Shown one piece after another: positions 26,701 through 41,700 of a stretch of DNA of 64,000 nt (position 1 is its first letter; each line of letters begins with the position of its first letter). Under the pieces are notes generated by a model. The model was not told the DNA's origin and did not search any database. It was given only the letters and a program-made list of their open reading frames with translations. A program made the translations under genes and the position numbers. Source of the stretch: Apostichopus japonicus (taxonomy: Eukaryota > Echinodermata > Holothuroidea > Aspidochirotida > Stichopodidae); NCBI RefSeq assembly GCF_037975245.1, contig NC_092561.1, forward strand, positions 20,781,008-20,845,007, read 5' to 3'.

Positions 26701-29700
26701 TGGGTTAAAGGGAAAGAGGCTACTTGTAGTTATGAAGGGAACACTAGATGTAAAGGAACTCTGCATAATATTAGTTACAAAGCTGGTAGTTATTAAGGGA
26801 CAACAGATATAACTTACAGACACTGGCTACTTGTAGTTATGAAGGGGACCCTAGATGTAAAGGAACTCTGCATAATATTAGTTACGAAGCTGGTAGTTAT
26901 TAAGGGACAACAGATATAACTTACAGACACTGGCTACTTGTAGTTATGAAGGGAACACTAGATGTAAAGGAACTGTGCATAATATTAGTTACGAAGCTGG
27001 TAGTTATTAAGGGACAACAGATATAACTTACAGACACTGGCTACTTGTAGTTATGAAGGGGACCCTAGATGTAAAGGAACTCTGCATAATATTAGTTACG
27101 AAGTAGGGTTGGGCGATATTTGCTTTTTAATGTCACGATAAATAGTTCAAAAATTATCGCGATATTTCGATAATTACGATAATTTTTTCTTGTTGTTTTT
27201 AGTGTGTTCGCGAACACACTAAAAAACAACTGCCGATTTCCCTCCCGTGTTTTCGCGCAGCAAACACACCGAGCATAATGGCGTGGGGTTCAGGGCCCGC
27301 CTTAGAGCCCCGTTGAAGTCAAGGGGTGGAACCCCTTGTGGGGGTCCATGGGCGAAGGCCCCCGGAAAAGTTAAGTATTTTTGCGTGTATGGCGATAAAA
27401 AATTCGCAATTGAGGATTCAAAATACTGACTAACTTTATGAATTTAAATTGTCACGAAACTGATGAAAGTTTTAAAATGACAAGTTAGAGTAGCTATATT
27501 ATGTGATAAAATGAAAAGAGATTTAATCTGTCTTACAATCTTTATAGAGTTTAACTTACAAAACTGTCGATATTATGAAACAAACTACGTTCGTCAAAGC
27601 CCCGTTTCTAGACTGCCTAACAATCAGTTTACAACTGCAGTGTTTAACCGTACTTAAATATCACGGTAGGCTACAATGTGCTTTGAATTTTCTCAGGTAC
27701 CTTGCGAAACAACCCCCCTGTCTAACACCTGCTTGTTAACATTTTTGGCACGGTTCCAAAAAACTTTTCATGGAGTAAACTTTTTTGGCTCCACTCTAGA
27801 ATTAATTAGGTCAGTCAGTAAAGGATCCGTAAAGTTATGCGAAATATTATCTAAGACGTTCAAGGAAAGTACAGTAGGTAAATATCCCCGTAACATTAAG
27901 GTAAGTAAAACACACCTCAAGCCAACCGACACCTCCGCATGAACAAAACAATCTATTTCCCCTTATACACGAGGCACAGTCTATACCATACAGACATAGC
28001 ACGATATCAAGGCCCCAATAGCTACAGTATGGCCATCTTTATGAAAGTAAACCTTGTAATTCCATGTTTTAGGCCACCAGGCGTGATTAACTTAATGCTA
28101 AATATTGTTTCCATGTCCTTGTAGAAATCGTCAACTTCGCAAAATACAATTAGTTGTGTTTTTGTTGTTACGTGAGATCCGTAACCGACGAAGTGGTTAG
28201 GCTATTTACTATACACTTAACTATGGTAGGATATTATTATTATTATTTTTTTTGGGAAATTCTAGAAAATACTCTTTCCCCGCTTTACACCAGATGTGGT
28301 CTACTGGTTTATTCATAAATGGGTGTACTAGAGCCTTGTTTACATGACACTTGTTGCATTTAGCACGATATGCCAGTTTCGCGTGAATTTTTCGAAAGTA
28401 TTTTGCTCGATCTTTCGTAAAATTAGAAAGGTGTACCAACTTACTTTTCGTACACAATTGGTAATTTCTCTACTGATTTTCAGAGTTTTGTTCTCTATAC
28501 AGTCAATGTTGTAAAGAACGGGTTTTTACGAAGTTCAAAAGTCAGTAAATGAAGTTGATAAAATATTTCTTTTCAACTTTCTTAACCATGGAATGATAGA
28601 ATAACATTTACACATAAAACGGAGAATTTTTTTTTCTACATCTATTTCAAATTTCTTTCACAAGAAATTATCGTCATTTGTTCAATCCTCAAAAAATATC
28701 GTCTTGAAAAAAAATTATCGCGATAATAATAATTTTCGATATATCGCCCAACCCTATTACGAAGCTGGTAGTTATTAAGGGACAACAGATATAACTTACA
28801 GACACTGGCTACTTGTAGTTATGAAGGGAACACTAGATGTAAAGGAACTCTGCATAATATTAGTTACGAAGCTGGTAGTTATTAAGGGATAACAGATATA
28901 ACTTACAGACACTGGCTACTTGTAGTTATGAAGGGAACACTAGATGTAAAGGAACTCTGCATAATATTAGTTACGAAGCTGGTAGTTATTAAGGGATAAC
29001 AGATATAACTTACAGACACTGGCTACTTGTAGTTATTAAGGGACAACAGATATAACTTACAGACACTGGCTACTTGTAGTTATGAAGGGGACCCTAGATG
29101 TAAAGGAACTCTGCATAATATTAGTTACGAAGCTGGTAGTTATTTAGGGACAACAGATATAACTTACAGACACTGGCTACTTGTAGTTATGAAGGGAACA
29201 CTAGATGTAAAGGAACTCTGCATAATATTAGTTACGAAGCTGGTAGTTATTAAGGGATAACAGATATAACTTACAGACACTGGCTACTTGTAGTTATTAA
29301 GGGACAACAGATATAACTTACAGCCACTGGCTACTTGTAGTTATGAAGGGGACCCTAGATGTAAAAGAACTCTGCATAATATTAGTTACGAAGCTGGTAG
29401 TTATTAAGGGACAACAGATATAACTTACAGACACTGGCTACTTGTAGTTATGAAGGGGACCCTAGACGTAAAGGCACTCTGCATAATATTAGTTACGAAG
29501 CTGGTAGTTATTAAGGGACAACAGATATAACTTACAGACACTGGCTACTTGTAGTTATGAAGGGAACACTAGATGTAAAGGAACTCTGCATAATATTAGT
29601 TACGAAGCTGGTAGTTATTAAGGGACAAAAGATATAACTTACAGACACTGGCTACTTGTAGTTATGAAGGGAACACTAGATGTTAAGGAACTCTGCATAA

Positions 29701-32700
29701 TATTAGTTACGAAGCTGGTAGTTATTAAGGGACAACAGATATAACTTACAGACACTGGCTACTTGTAGTTATGAAGGGGACCCTAGATGTAAAGGAACTC
29801 TGCATAATATTAGTTACGAAGCTGGTAGTTATTAAGGGACAACAGATATAACTTACAGACACTGGCTACTTGTAGTTATGAAGGGAACACTATATGTAAA
29901 GGAACCCTGTACCCAAGGAACAGTTCATTCTCTGAAGTTTACATACTGTTGTATGCAAGTGGTAATGGAACATTTACTAAGCTCTACAACGGAACATGTT
30001 AGACAGTGTCTACCTATCCAGGGACCTCATCACAATGCCAGCTAATTAGATCAAGTTGAAAGCTGGTAAAGCTAATCAAATCAATATCTGCGCTTCAGAT
30101 TTATCTAGCATAGTTCTGTGGGAGATTTCTAGCAACGAGTGAGGGGGCTGTTTAAAAATTGTAATTACACAAACACTGCATTGACCATGAGTTGCACCAC
30201 CTGTATCCTTCACTGAACACGAGGGAAAAGAACAATTGCTCTTGAACTACAGAACAATACAGTCAATAAACAATAGATGAATAGAGTAACCGAAAACACT
30301 CTTCTAGAGAAAAAATACATGAGTTAAAAACAATAGATAGGTAAAGAACAATAGAAATGCATTGATCAGCTAAATGTTTACAATTGTGGATGAATTAGGA
30401 ACCTGAGTAAGTGATTCCAAGAGATATGTAAATGAAGCAGGCAAACTAAAGGAAGGAAGTTTAAAATTTACACAAATTATTTTATTACAACAGTCTGCTA
30501 CTGTCACATGTTTGTCTAGGGTAAAAATGTATTGGCATATGCATGGTACATACAATGAAACGGTACATGCCAATAATTTCTAGTTTTGAGTTTCTAAAGA
30601 AATGTAGTGTGTAAATTAAACTCTCTATAAAGGGGAACATCCATCCTTCTTCTTCAATGAAAACTGTTGAGTTATTCTTTTAGTCCACATCCTCCACTAG
30701 CTTTACAGAGAGCAACTCATTTAGAATAATGTAACAAATTTTGTGAGAAAACTTTGCCTCACAAATTGAAAGACAATTTTTTTGTTCTAAGGATCTTGCT
30801 ATTTTCCAGATCAAATGAAAGTGATAAACTATTCTTGTGATTTGTCTTCACATTATAAAGACTTGTCTATGTATCGGGAATAACAGTTCTCTACGCTATA
30901 AAACCAAGAAATTCAAACCCCTTGTTATCTTCTTGCCTGAGATGGCTCGCTATAAAACCAAGAAATTCAAACCCCTTGTTATCTTCTTGCCTGAGATGGC
31001 TCGCTATAAAACCAAGAAATTCAAACCCCTTGTTATCTTCTTGCCTGAGATGGCCAGCTATAAAACCAAGAAATTCAAACCCCTTGTTATCTTCTTGCCT
31101 GAGATGGCTCGCTATAAAACCAAGAAATTCAAACCCCTTGTTATCTTCTTGCCTGAGATGGCTCGCTATAAAACCAAGAAATTCAAACCCCTTGTTATCT
31201 TCTTGCCTGAGATGGCTCGCTATAAAACCAAGAAATTCAAACCCCTTGTTATCTTCTTGCCTGAGATGGCTCGCTATAAAACCAAGGAATTTAAACCCCT
31301 TGTTATCTTCTTGCCTGAGATGGCTCGCTATAAAACCAAGAAATTCAAACCCCTTGTTATCTTCTTGCCTGAGATGGCTCGCTATAAAACCAAGAAATTC
31401 AAACCCCTTGTTATCTTCTTGCCTGAGAAGGCTCGCTATAAAACCAAGAAATTCAAACCCCTTGTTATCTTCTTGCCTGAGATGGCTTATATATCAACAA
31501 TGTCGCAAAATGCGTAGGAACTATTACTCGACAGGTTGATTTAGCTCAAATATGATAAACATATTCATATGACCTCTGTGACCTTTGAATACTATGACCA
31601 AAGATAGCAAAAAGGAGACATTTTTAAGTCTCTATTTGAGTCTCTTCCCTGTTCCAACTGTGTTATCTACTTTAGTCCTAGGGCATGTGATCCTCTCAAC
31701 TGTTTTATCTACTCAAGTCCTAGGTCATGTGATCCTCTCAACTGTGTTATCTACTTTAGTCCTAGGTCATGTGATCGTCTCAACTGTGTTATCTACTTTA
31801 GTCCTAGGTCATGTGATCCTCTCAACTGTGTTATCTACTTTAGTCCTAGGTCATGTGATCCTCTCAACTGTGTTATCTACTTTAGTCCTAGGTCATGTGA
31901 TCGTCTCAACTGTGTTATCTACTTTAGTCCTAGGTCATGTGATCCTCTCAACTGTTTTATCTACTTTAGTCCTAGGTCATGTGATCCTCTCAACTGTGTT
32001 ATCTACTTTAGTCCTAGGGCATGTGATCCTCTCAATCTGTCAGCAGTTTGAGAACACTGTGTTATCTACTTTAGTCCTAGGGCATGTGATCCTCTCAACT
32101 GTTTTATCTACTTTAGTCCTAGGTCATGTGATCCTCTCAACTGTGTTATCTACTTTAGTCCTAGGTCATGTGATCCTCTCAACTGTGTTATCTACTTTAG
32201 TCCTAGGGCATGTGATCCTCTCAATCTGTCAGCAGTTTGAGAACACTGTGTTATCTACTTTAGTCCTAGGGCATGTGATCCTCTCAACTGTTTTATCTAC
32301 TCAAGTCCTAGGGCATGTGATCCTCTCAACTGTTTTATCTACTCAAGTCCTAGGTCATGTGATCGTCTCAACTGTGTTATCTACTTTAGTCCTAGGTCAT
32401 GTGGTCCTCTCAACTGTGTTATCTACTTTAGTCCTAGGTCATGTGATCCTCTCAATCTGTAAGCAGTTTGAGAACACTGTGTTATCTACTTTAGTCCTAG
32501 GTCATGTGATCCTCTCAATCTGTAAGCAGTTTGAGAACATCCATGGCCAGATTATCTGTAGCTTCACTGACAGAATCAAGATTAACTAACAACCTGTTTG
32601 TAACCCATCTTGGAAATGCTTAGTTTACTCTAAAGTGGCTTGATGTCAGAGGAGTCTTAGCATAAACTTTGAACTGAATATTACAACTTTAATTTACTTA

Positions 32701-35700
32701 AATAAAAAGCAAATAAAAACATAGCAACAATGTAATGGACCCTTGAAGGGATAATGTATTTCCAATAAAAATGGGGTGGAAGGGGGAAAAGGAAGTTTCT
32801 TACAATTACATAAGTTTCAAAAAAATAACATCAATCACTAAGTGACCCAGCGGTTTGAGGTTTCATAATGATACATGTCAATTTCGTCAATAAACCAATA
32901 AGTATTTTTTCAGAGATGCTACATGTCATGGTAAAGAATTCACTGTCCATCCTTCCACACTTATATAATACTCATCTATACCATCCCATCCCTCTACCTC
33001 CCATTCCCCAATTCTCCTCCCCACCCTTCCCCTACTCCCCTCCCTTCCCCTACTCCCCTCCCCACCCTTCCACACTCCCCACCTGTCCCCACTCCACTCC
33101 CCAATTCAGCTCACTGATGATCTTCAACTATAAATCTGAGTCAATACTGCAAAGTAATAAAAATTTCACTGAAACAAAAACATAACTACACCTAAATGGC
33201 GTACTGTACATTTCAGAAGCTTGACCTTTGACCTCTACACTTATGCATATTCAAAGATCCTACCTTTGGTGCAGGTTTCTCTTCCTCCTCTGATTCTTCA
33301 GACTCGGATGCTGATTCCTCGCTCTGTTCGTCCTGGATGTGAAGGAATGAATATTCATCAGTTTTGAAACATGATTCAAGATATGAGTTACCATGGCAGC
33401 GATTCCATGAAAATATCTGGAGTAAGAACGGTTAACTTTCTGGTGACCATTAACGAGACTGAAACTTGCTAAAGAACGTTTCAATTAAGGACACAAAACT
33501 GTTTTGACCTGAGGATGGTTACTGGAAATTCACTAAGAGCCTTATTAAAAAAGAAATCTGAATTTTGATGGAATTGAAAAGTATAATGACAAAAATATAA
33601 AATTCTATTCCTTTTAAAAAAATTTTGAACTGTTAAAATGAGAGACACAGAATATGGAACAGAAATTAATCTGTATTTTGTCACATATTGGAATCTTCCA
33701 AGTTGTTGGATATTCTTCCACAGCACAAAAAGTGATCACATAAACAAGTGATCACAAAACTTTCCAATAGTATGAGTCAAGTATATTCTTCTAGTCTAGG
33801 AATCAAACCTTTAGCAGTCGTCTGAGCTGCTATCACACACTGTGTTATATAGCTTTCATATTTAACAACTAATGAAACTATTTTCAAGAATTTGGTATTC
33901 CCCCTTCCTTCCCCCCCCCAAATTAATGGTCACAGGCCACTTTTAAACCATTCTTATCCAGTTTTCTCAAATGTTTTGGAAAGTTTCACCAACAGCGTCA
34001 CTGCTCCGCAGCTTTGCAAAATTATGGTTTGACTGTTGAAAAACTTTCTCAAAAATTGGAAAGATATCACTGCAAAAGTGTGAATTCTCAGACCATGCTC
34101 ATGCTTATTGTAATAAAAAGATGATGAGATTAAAGAAAGAAATAGAGAATAGATCAGTTATGAAACTAGAAAGACCTGGAGAGAAGTGAAAGAAAAGTGA
34201 AAGAAAAGAGAAGAAATATCAACAACATTTTAGATCAAACATCGATTCCTAAAAAATCATTTTTTAAAAAACTTTAGAAAAGCATTTTATTTAATGTTTG
34301 TAAACTGCTTTATGAACATCAGTCATGATTAATTTCATCTTTTCTTGATCTAGGGACGTAAACTGGCGAGTCATCATAGTTTGTAGGTCTGTTACAGAGT
34401 ATCGATAACTTAAAATAAACAATCATTCTTGTAGAAAATTTGTCTGTTTAAATGTTATATGATATCTTGGATTATTTTTTTTTTAAGGTTTATATTGATA
34501 CATTAATGATTCCAGTAAATAGCTTACCCAGTATTGCATCAAAAGATGCTATGCGAAATTATCAAATCGCTCTGCAAGTGCAGGGATGTATAGCAAGTTT
34601 GTACACAGGAAGACAGAGTACTTTATAAGAGACACTTAACTATTCCTGGATACATGCCTAGCCATCACAACATGTACTGTTAGCCTGTCCTGACCTAAAG
34701 GGATCACTGCCTGGCACTGATGATAACCAGGTAACCGGCACAGCATGTAGGATTATCACCTGTTTTTATATATTGATGATGGATGCCTAGCCATCACAAC
34801 ATGTACCGTTAGCCTGCCCTGACCTAAAGGGATCACTGCTTGGCACTGATGATAGCCAGGTAACCAGTACGAGTAGGATTATCATCTGTTTTTATATATT
34901 AATGATGGATGCCTACCCATCACAACATGTACCGTTAGCCTGCCCTGACCTAAAGGGATCACTGCTTGGCACTGATGATAGCCAGGTAACCAGCACAACG
35001 TATAGGATTATCATGTTTGATATATTGATGATAGATGGCGACCCATCACAACATGTACTGTTAGCCTGTCCTGACCTAAAGGGATCACTGCCTGGCACTG
35101 ATGATAGCCAGGTAACCAGTATGAGTAGGATTATCATCTGTTTTTATATATTGATGATAGATGGCTACCCATCACAACATGTACTGTTAGCCTATGTCCT
35201 GACCTAAAGGGATCACTGCTTGGCACTGATGATAGCCAGGTAACCAGTACGAGTAGGATTATCATCTGTTTGATATATTGATGATGGATGCCTACCCATC
35301 ACAACATGTACTGTTAGCCTATGTCCTGACCTAAAGGGATCACTGCTTGGCACTGATGATAGCCAGGTAACCAGTACGAGTAGGATTATCATCTGTTTGA
35401 TATATTGATGATGGATGCCTAGTCATCACAATATGTACTGTTAGCCTGTCCTGACCTAAAGGGACCACTGCTTGGCACTGATGATAGCCAGGTAACCAGC
35501 ACAACGTATAGGATTATCATATGTTATCCTTGTGACAAATGGGGCAATTTTCCAGTATGACAGACCATTTTGGATTTCACGCAGGATAATTTATACAGCA
35601 TCGCATAGCATGAAGCTATGCAAAGTGGTCATAGTGCTATACAAGGTCAATGATGCATTCATAGCAGTTTTTGTATGCATTAACAATAGTATTTCATATT

Positions 35701-38700
35701 CAGACAAACCTTCAAAACTGTGACCAAAATTTATTTGAACGCTTAATTACTCCCTGGATGATGAATGAAGTTAAGTTCAAAAGCATAAAATTACTTGGCT
35801 CTTGTGATTGGTTTATTTTAGGTTGTTACAATTGCAACCATTTCTTGAAATTCGCTGGGATTTGAATCAACAGAACACCGTACACATTCCAAGAAGACAA
35901 ACTTAACTAAAACTAGTGTTCATATACAAGAAACCGAAGCCCCCAAAGTCCTCTGACTTTACCTTGCTAGTTTTTAATCAATAAGTCAGGACATAGGACA
36001 ACTCCTAATGCATTTTGCTTATGCATTTGCTCCTAATGCAACTCCTAATGCATAGGACAACTCCTAATGCAAGGCAGCAGCATATGATCTTAAAAATGAA
36101 CCGTCTCTCTCACCTCTTCTCTATGTATAATTCCTGTGCCTCGTCGCTTCTCCCGCGGTTTCCGTCGTAGAAATGCGGTGCTTCGTCTTGGTGATTTCTC
36201 GTCGTTGTCTTTCTCCTTCTCTTTCTCCCGCTCTTTTTCTTTAATGTCATCTGTAGGACGAACAAATGAAAATGATTTTTACTTGAAAAAAAAGAGTAAC
36301 TTTATCTCTTGATAACTTATAGAACCATTCAAAGATGCTATATGTTTGTGGCGACTGGCAGATAAGGAGTTAAGCAAATGAAAAAGGTTATAATCTTCTG
36401 GAAAGACACAAAATTTCACTTCTTGCTTAGAAATTATCTGTTGACACTGAGCGTGGGTTTCTTTCATTTCTCTCTCTTTTGTGTGTATTCTTCATATACT
36501 TTATCAATTCAAATATAAAGCAGGAAGTTCTGCTTCCAGACAAATTTCTGTAATCATAACAGGGGGTTTAACTACCAATCTGCACCATTGTGACAGCATA
36601 TAAGTTGAAGAACTCCTGTCCTAATTAGTACTCATTACTAACACCATAAGCAGATCTACCTGTTACACCTGTATGTATCTTGGTGATAGCCTTATGGTGC
36701 TTGAAGAGGTACTATCATTACTAACAGTAACCAGACATACCCTGTTGTACTAACTTGTATCTCTGTCTACTTATGCTTTAAGAGCTACGTACCTGTTTTA
36801 CTACCGTTGTATCTCGGTTATAGCCTTATGGTGCTTGAAGAGCTACTATCATTACTAACAGTAACCAGACATACACTGTTGTACTAACTTGTATCTCTGT
36901 CTACTTATGCTTTAAGAGCTACGTACCTGTTTTACTACCGTTGTATCTCGGTTATAGCCTTATGGTGCTTGAAGAGCTACTATCATTACTAACAGTAACC
37001 AGACATACCCTGTTGTACTGACTTGTATCTCTGTCTACTTATGCTTTAAGAGCTACGTACCTGTTTTACTACCGTTGTATCTAGGTGATAGCCTTATGGT
37101 CCTTGAAGAGGTACTATCATTACTAACAGTAACCAGACATACCCTGTTGTACTAACTTGTATCTCTGTCTACTTATGCTTCAAGAGCTACGTACCTGTTT
37201 TACTACCGTTGTATCTCGGTGATAGCCTTATGGTGCTTGAAGAGCTACTATCATTACTAACAGTTGCAGTTACTCTAGGCCTGGCGATGAATGTGGCCAC
37301 GGGCGCTGGTTCTGCCTTCTCCTCTGGTTTACGCAAGCTGTCGGTACTAACTTCAGGCTCCTAGTAGAAAAAAGAGAATCCCATGAGACAAGCTTTCTTT
37401 TTTAAAACTTGTGATTTAACCAAATGTCTTATTCCTTTTCTACAAACTATTCCACTAGGGGCTTCAAACTTGCTTGGCTTTACAAAAAGAGAATACCTAT
37501 ATATCTCTCAGATGAATACCTTCAAATGAACACCTTATGGACTTTATTGCAATAGATATTACACATGTCAATAAGTATTGCACCTTCTTGGGAGGACAAA
37601 TATCACATCGATATTTTATTCCTAAGGAGAGATATGGTTAACACAGGATATATAACAAGTTTTATGTACTTTGATACTACTCAGTGGCTAGTCTAGGATG
37701 CCATTCAGGCAACTAGGTTACAAAATGTTCCTTTTTTACAAAGTTTATTGCCAATATTTTCCTGAAAATGGGATCAATTTTTTCATGTGTATCTAGAAAT
37801 GAATGTAATCTGAATTCAAAGGAATTGCTAACTAATTTAAATATTAACTTCACCTGGGACAAATGATGTTCACATTATCGAGAGAAATCGTAAAATATTC
37901 ACACTTCAAATGCCACAATGATGCTACTTAACTCTGTTGGCACCAAATTTGTCAAGACATTTTCATAGTTGAAAAAAACAACATAAAATTCATTTCCTTT
38001 TCAAAAACGATGATATCAGGTATCATGTTTTGCCAAGGGAAGGCACAAGTTATAAAGCAGATATCGAACAGGAAAATCTTCTGCCATCAGAATATTGGTT
38101 TTATCCTCAGGGTTGCTGTTCATATCAGAAGCATTGTATTACAGAAGCAATCCAAACAGGAGTGTGGTTTCTGCGTATATATATATATATATTTTTGTTT
38201 GCATTTTAAACATCACAACTGAAGTTAACAATCTTGAAATATTCTGCACCGCTTCCAAAATACAACATTAACACTAAAGACTAGTCCTACCAAACTCTCG
38301 TACTAGCGGAGTTCATACCTAGCCCTAAGTCACTTTGCAGTGCCTTTGCTGAAGTCATTATTGTATTATAACTAACTGCTAACACTTTACTTAAGAGAAA
38401 CTGCAACATTTTTGATGGGAAGGAAAAGACAAATATCACAGATATCAGAGACAAAGTGAAAACAAGTTTCTGTGATTCATGTCCGTGAATTTTGGTGGAA
38501 AGTAAAATATGGTCAAGAGAGGCAATCACTTGGCTTAAATAGATAAACAAATTTGAAAAGAGCAAAGGAAGTATTGACTAGTTTAGTATATTCATTTAGT
38601 GGGTGTTTTAAGGTCAGGGTTGTCAATAGAAGCTCATTTGGAACCCTATTTATGTGATGATCTCGAACGGACACAGGTTGATTTCAAACTTTCTCTTGTC

Positions 38701-41700
38701 GATCAGTGTTCAAAGAATTTGGAGGCAGGCACACAATTGTTGCACCCATTCCTGCACTTGGGACTGCCCCTTAATGTCCACGCTGGGAGGACTGGAGGGT
38801 ACCTTGGCATCTGACCAATTTCCCAAATGCTGACGGAAGCAAAGCTACCACATTCATCATCGCTGCAGTGCAGCCATGGTGAATGCAGTTGCTGCACAAC
38901 GATTTGAATCAGTCGAAAGAACCTGATTCCTGGTGGGGGTTCCAACCAAGAACCTACAGGTTGTTGGGTTTACTCTCTTATCTGCTACCTTCAACTTGGC
39001 TAAATTCAAACCGTTGACCTCAGAAGCACAAGTCACTAGTTTTGAATTCTAGCCAAAAAATTAAATTTTCTTTGCTCTTTTCAATTACTTTAGATTTTTC
39101 TTACTATTAGTCAGTTTTCTGTTGTTCCTTCTTTTTTTAAGAGCATATGAAAAAGAGAACCCTACTGCTACTGTGAGATCTTACCTCCTTTTCCGACCTG
39201 CCAGGCCTCACTGGTCTTCTCTGTAAGGGATCTTCTTCATTATGTTTATCCTACCGTAAAGGTGAAGTCATTGTAAGAAAGTAAGCAAAATCAAACACGT
39301 CAAATAAAAACATCATGCATGATTATTATCATCAAGTCAGTCGTGTTGGGATGTGAATCACATTACACAATCATAGCAACAAAGATGGAAAAAAAGTGAG
39401 AAAAAAAACAATCAAATTTTATACTTTTCTAATGGTGGAGAGGAAAGTAGAATGTTGTATCTAAGGCAGCATGTCAACAAGAAGGCTCAGCTAAGATGAA
39501 TTAAATGTCAAACAATATGGATTATCTATTGCAGACCTGCACATTAGAGTAAGTTGTATACAACTAGGTAGCAGGGGGTTGCAGCCCCCATCCCCCCACC
39601 ATCCTACTTTTGACATGTTACCTAAAGGTATCCTCATATGCATAAGTAGCATTTATAATGCAGCTTCAGTGGCTGTTGTCTACTGTAATTTTAGAGAATA
39701 CATGTGTAATATAAAACCATATATTGTCTTGTTATCAGTCAGACCCATGCTATCATCCAGGGATGTAGTGTATTGGCAATCAATCCCATTGACCCTGTTC
39801 AGGGGTGTAGTGTACTGGCAATCAATCCCATTGACCCTGTTTAGGGATGTAGTGTATCAGTAATCAATCCCATTGACCCTGTTCAGGGGTGTAGTGTATT
39901 GGCAATCAATCCCATTGACCCTGTTCAGGGATGTAGTGCACTGGCAATCAATCCCATTGACCCTGTTCAGGGATGTAGTGTATCGGTAATCAATCCCATT
40001 GACCCTGTTCAGGGATGTAGTGTATTGGCAATCAATCCCATTGACCCTGTTCAGGGATGTAGTGCACTGGCAATCAATCCCATTGACCCTGTTCAGGGAT
40101 GTAGTGTACTGGCAATCAATCCCATTGACCCTGTTCAGGGGTGTAGTGTACTGGCAATCAATCCCATTGACCCTGTTTAGGGATGTAGTGTATCAGTAAT
40201 CAATCCCATTGACCCTGTTCAGGGGTGTAGTGTATTGGCAATCAATCCCATTGACCCTGTTCAGGGATGTAGTGCACTGGCAATCAATCCCATTGACCCT
40301 GTTCAGGGATGTAGTGTATCGGTAATCAATCCCATTGACCCTGTTCAGGGATGTAGTGTATTGGCAATCAATCCCATTGACCCTGTTCAGGGATGTAGTG
40401 CACTGGCAATCAATCCCATTGACCCTGTTCAGGGATGTAGTGTACTGGCAATCAATCCCATTGACCCTGTTCAGGGGTGTAGTGTACTGGCAATCAATCC
40501 CATTGACCCTGTTTAGGGATGTAGTGTATCAGTAATCAATCTCATTGACCCTGTTCAGGGGTGTAGTGTATTGGCAATCAATCCCATTGACCCTGTTCAG
40601 GGATGTAGTGCACTGGCAATCAATCCCATTGACCCTGTTCAGGGATGTAGTGTATCGGTAATCAATCCCATTGACCCTGTTCAGGGATGTAGTGTATTGG
40701 CAATCAATCCCATTGACCCTGTTCAGGGATGTAGTGCACTGGCAATCAATCCCATTGACCCTGTTTAGGGATGTAGTGTATCAGTAATCAATCCCATTGA
40801 CCCTGTTCAGGGGTGTAGTGTACTGGCAATCAATCCCATTGACCCTGTTTAGGGATGTAGTGTATCAGTAATCAATCCCATTGACCCTGTTCAGGGGTGA
40901 AGTGTATTGGCAATCAATCCCATTGACCCTGTTCAGGGGTGAAGTGTATTGGCAATCAATCCCATTGACCCTGTTCAGGGATGTAGTGAACTGGCAATCA
41001 ATCCCATTGACCCTGTTCAGGGATGTAGTGCACTGGCAATCAATCCCATTGACCCTGTTCAGGGATGTAGTGTATTGGCAATCAATCCCATTGACCCTGT
41101 TCAGGGATGTAGTGTACTGGCAATCGATCCCATTGACCCTGTTTAGGGATGTAGTGTACTGGCAATCAATCCCATTGACCCTGTTCAGGGATGTAGTGTA
41201 TTGGCAATCAATCCCATTGACCCTGTTCAAGGATGTAGTGCACTGGCAATCAATCCCATTGACCCTGTTCAGGGATGTAGTGTACTGGCAATCAATCCCA
41301 TTGGCCTGTTCAGGGATGTAGTGTATTGGCACTTCAATGTTACTAAGAGAAATCATTGGGTATCTGTGGTACTTCATATCAACTACATATCAACGCAACA
41401 CCGCAGTTTGGTATCCTTCAACTCATTCAGAAAATGTAAAATAAAGTTAGATTTTATGATGACACATCATCACGACAAGATCAATAAAAACCCTCGGAAA
41501 ATTCAAAAATATGAAAAGAAAACAAGCAATTTCCTGATGAATCTGCAGTGTAAGATCACAAAAAGCACAACACAGCTTTTTTCCTCCAAACATTTTTACC
41601 CCAATATGTTTGAAATCCTGAGATCTTTTGAACAAGCTGTGAAAGACAGAGGCGGCCTTTCAGTGATGTATCAAGTTTCAAATTCAAGGAAACCAGGACT

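Noticed and set aside
28221-28457. 78-codon frame with Cys/His residues inside the hAT-type element as a zinc finger
   Set aside because: Cys and His spacing does not match a BED or other known finger, and the frame is short with no transposase domain.
30837-32589. Plus-strand frames of 226, 205 and 334 codons
   Set aside because: 54- and 42-bp minisatellites; open in more than one frame and antisense to the gene.
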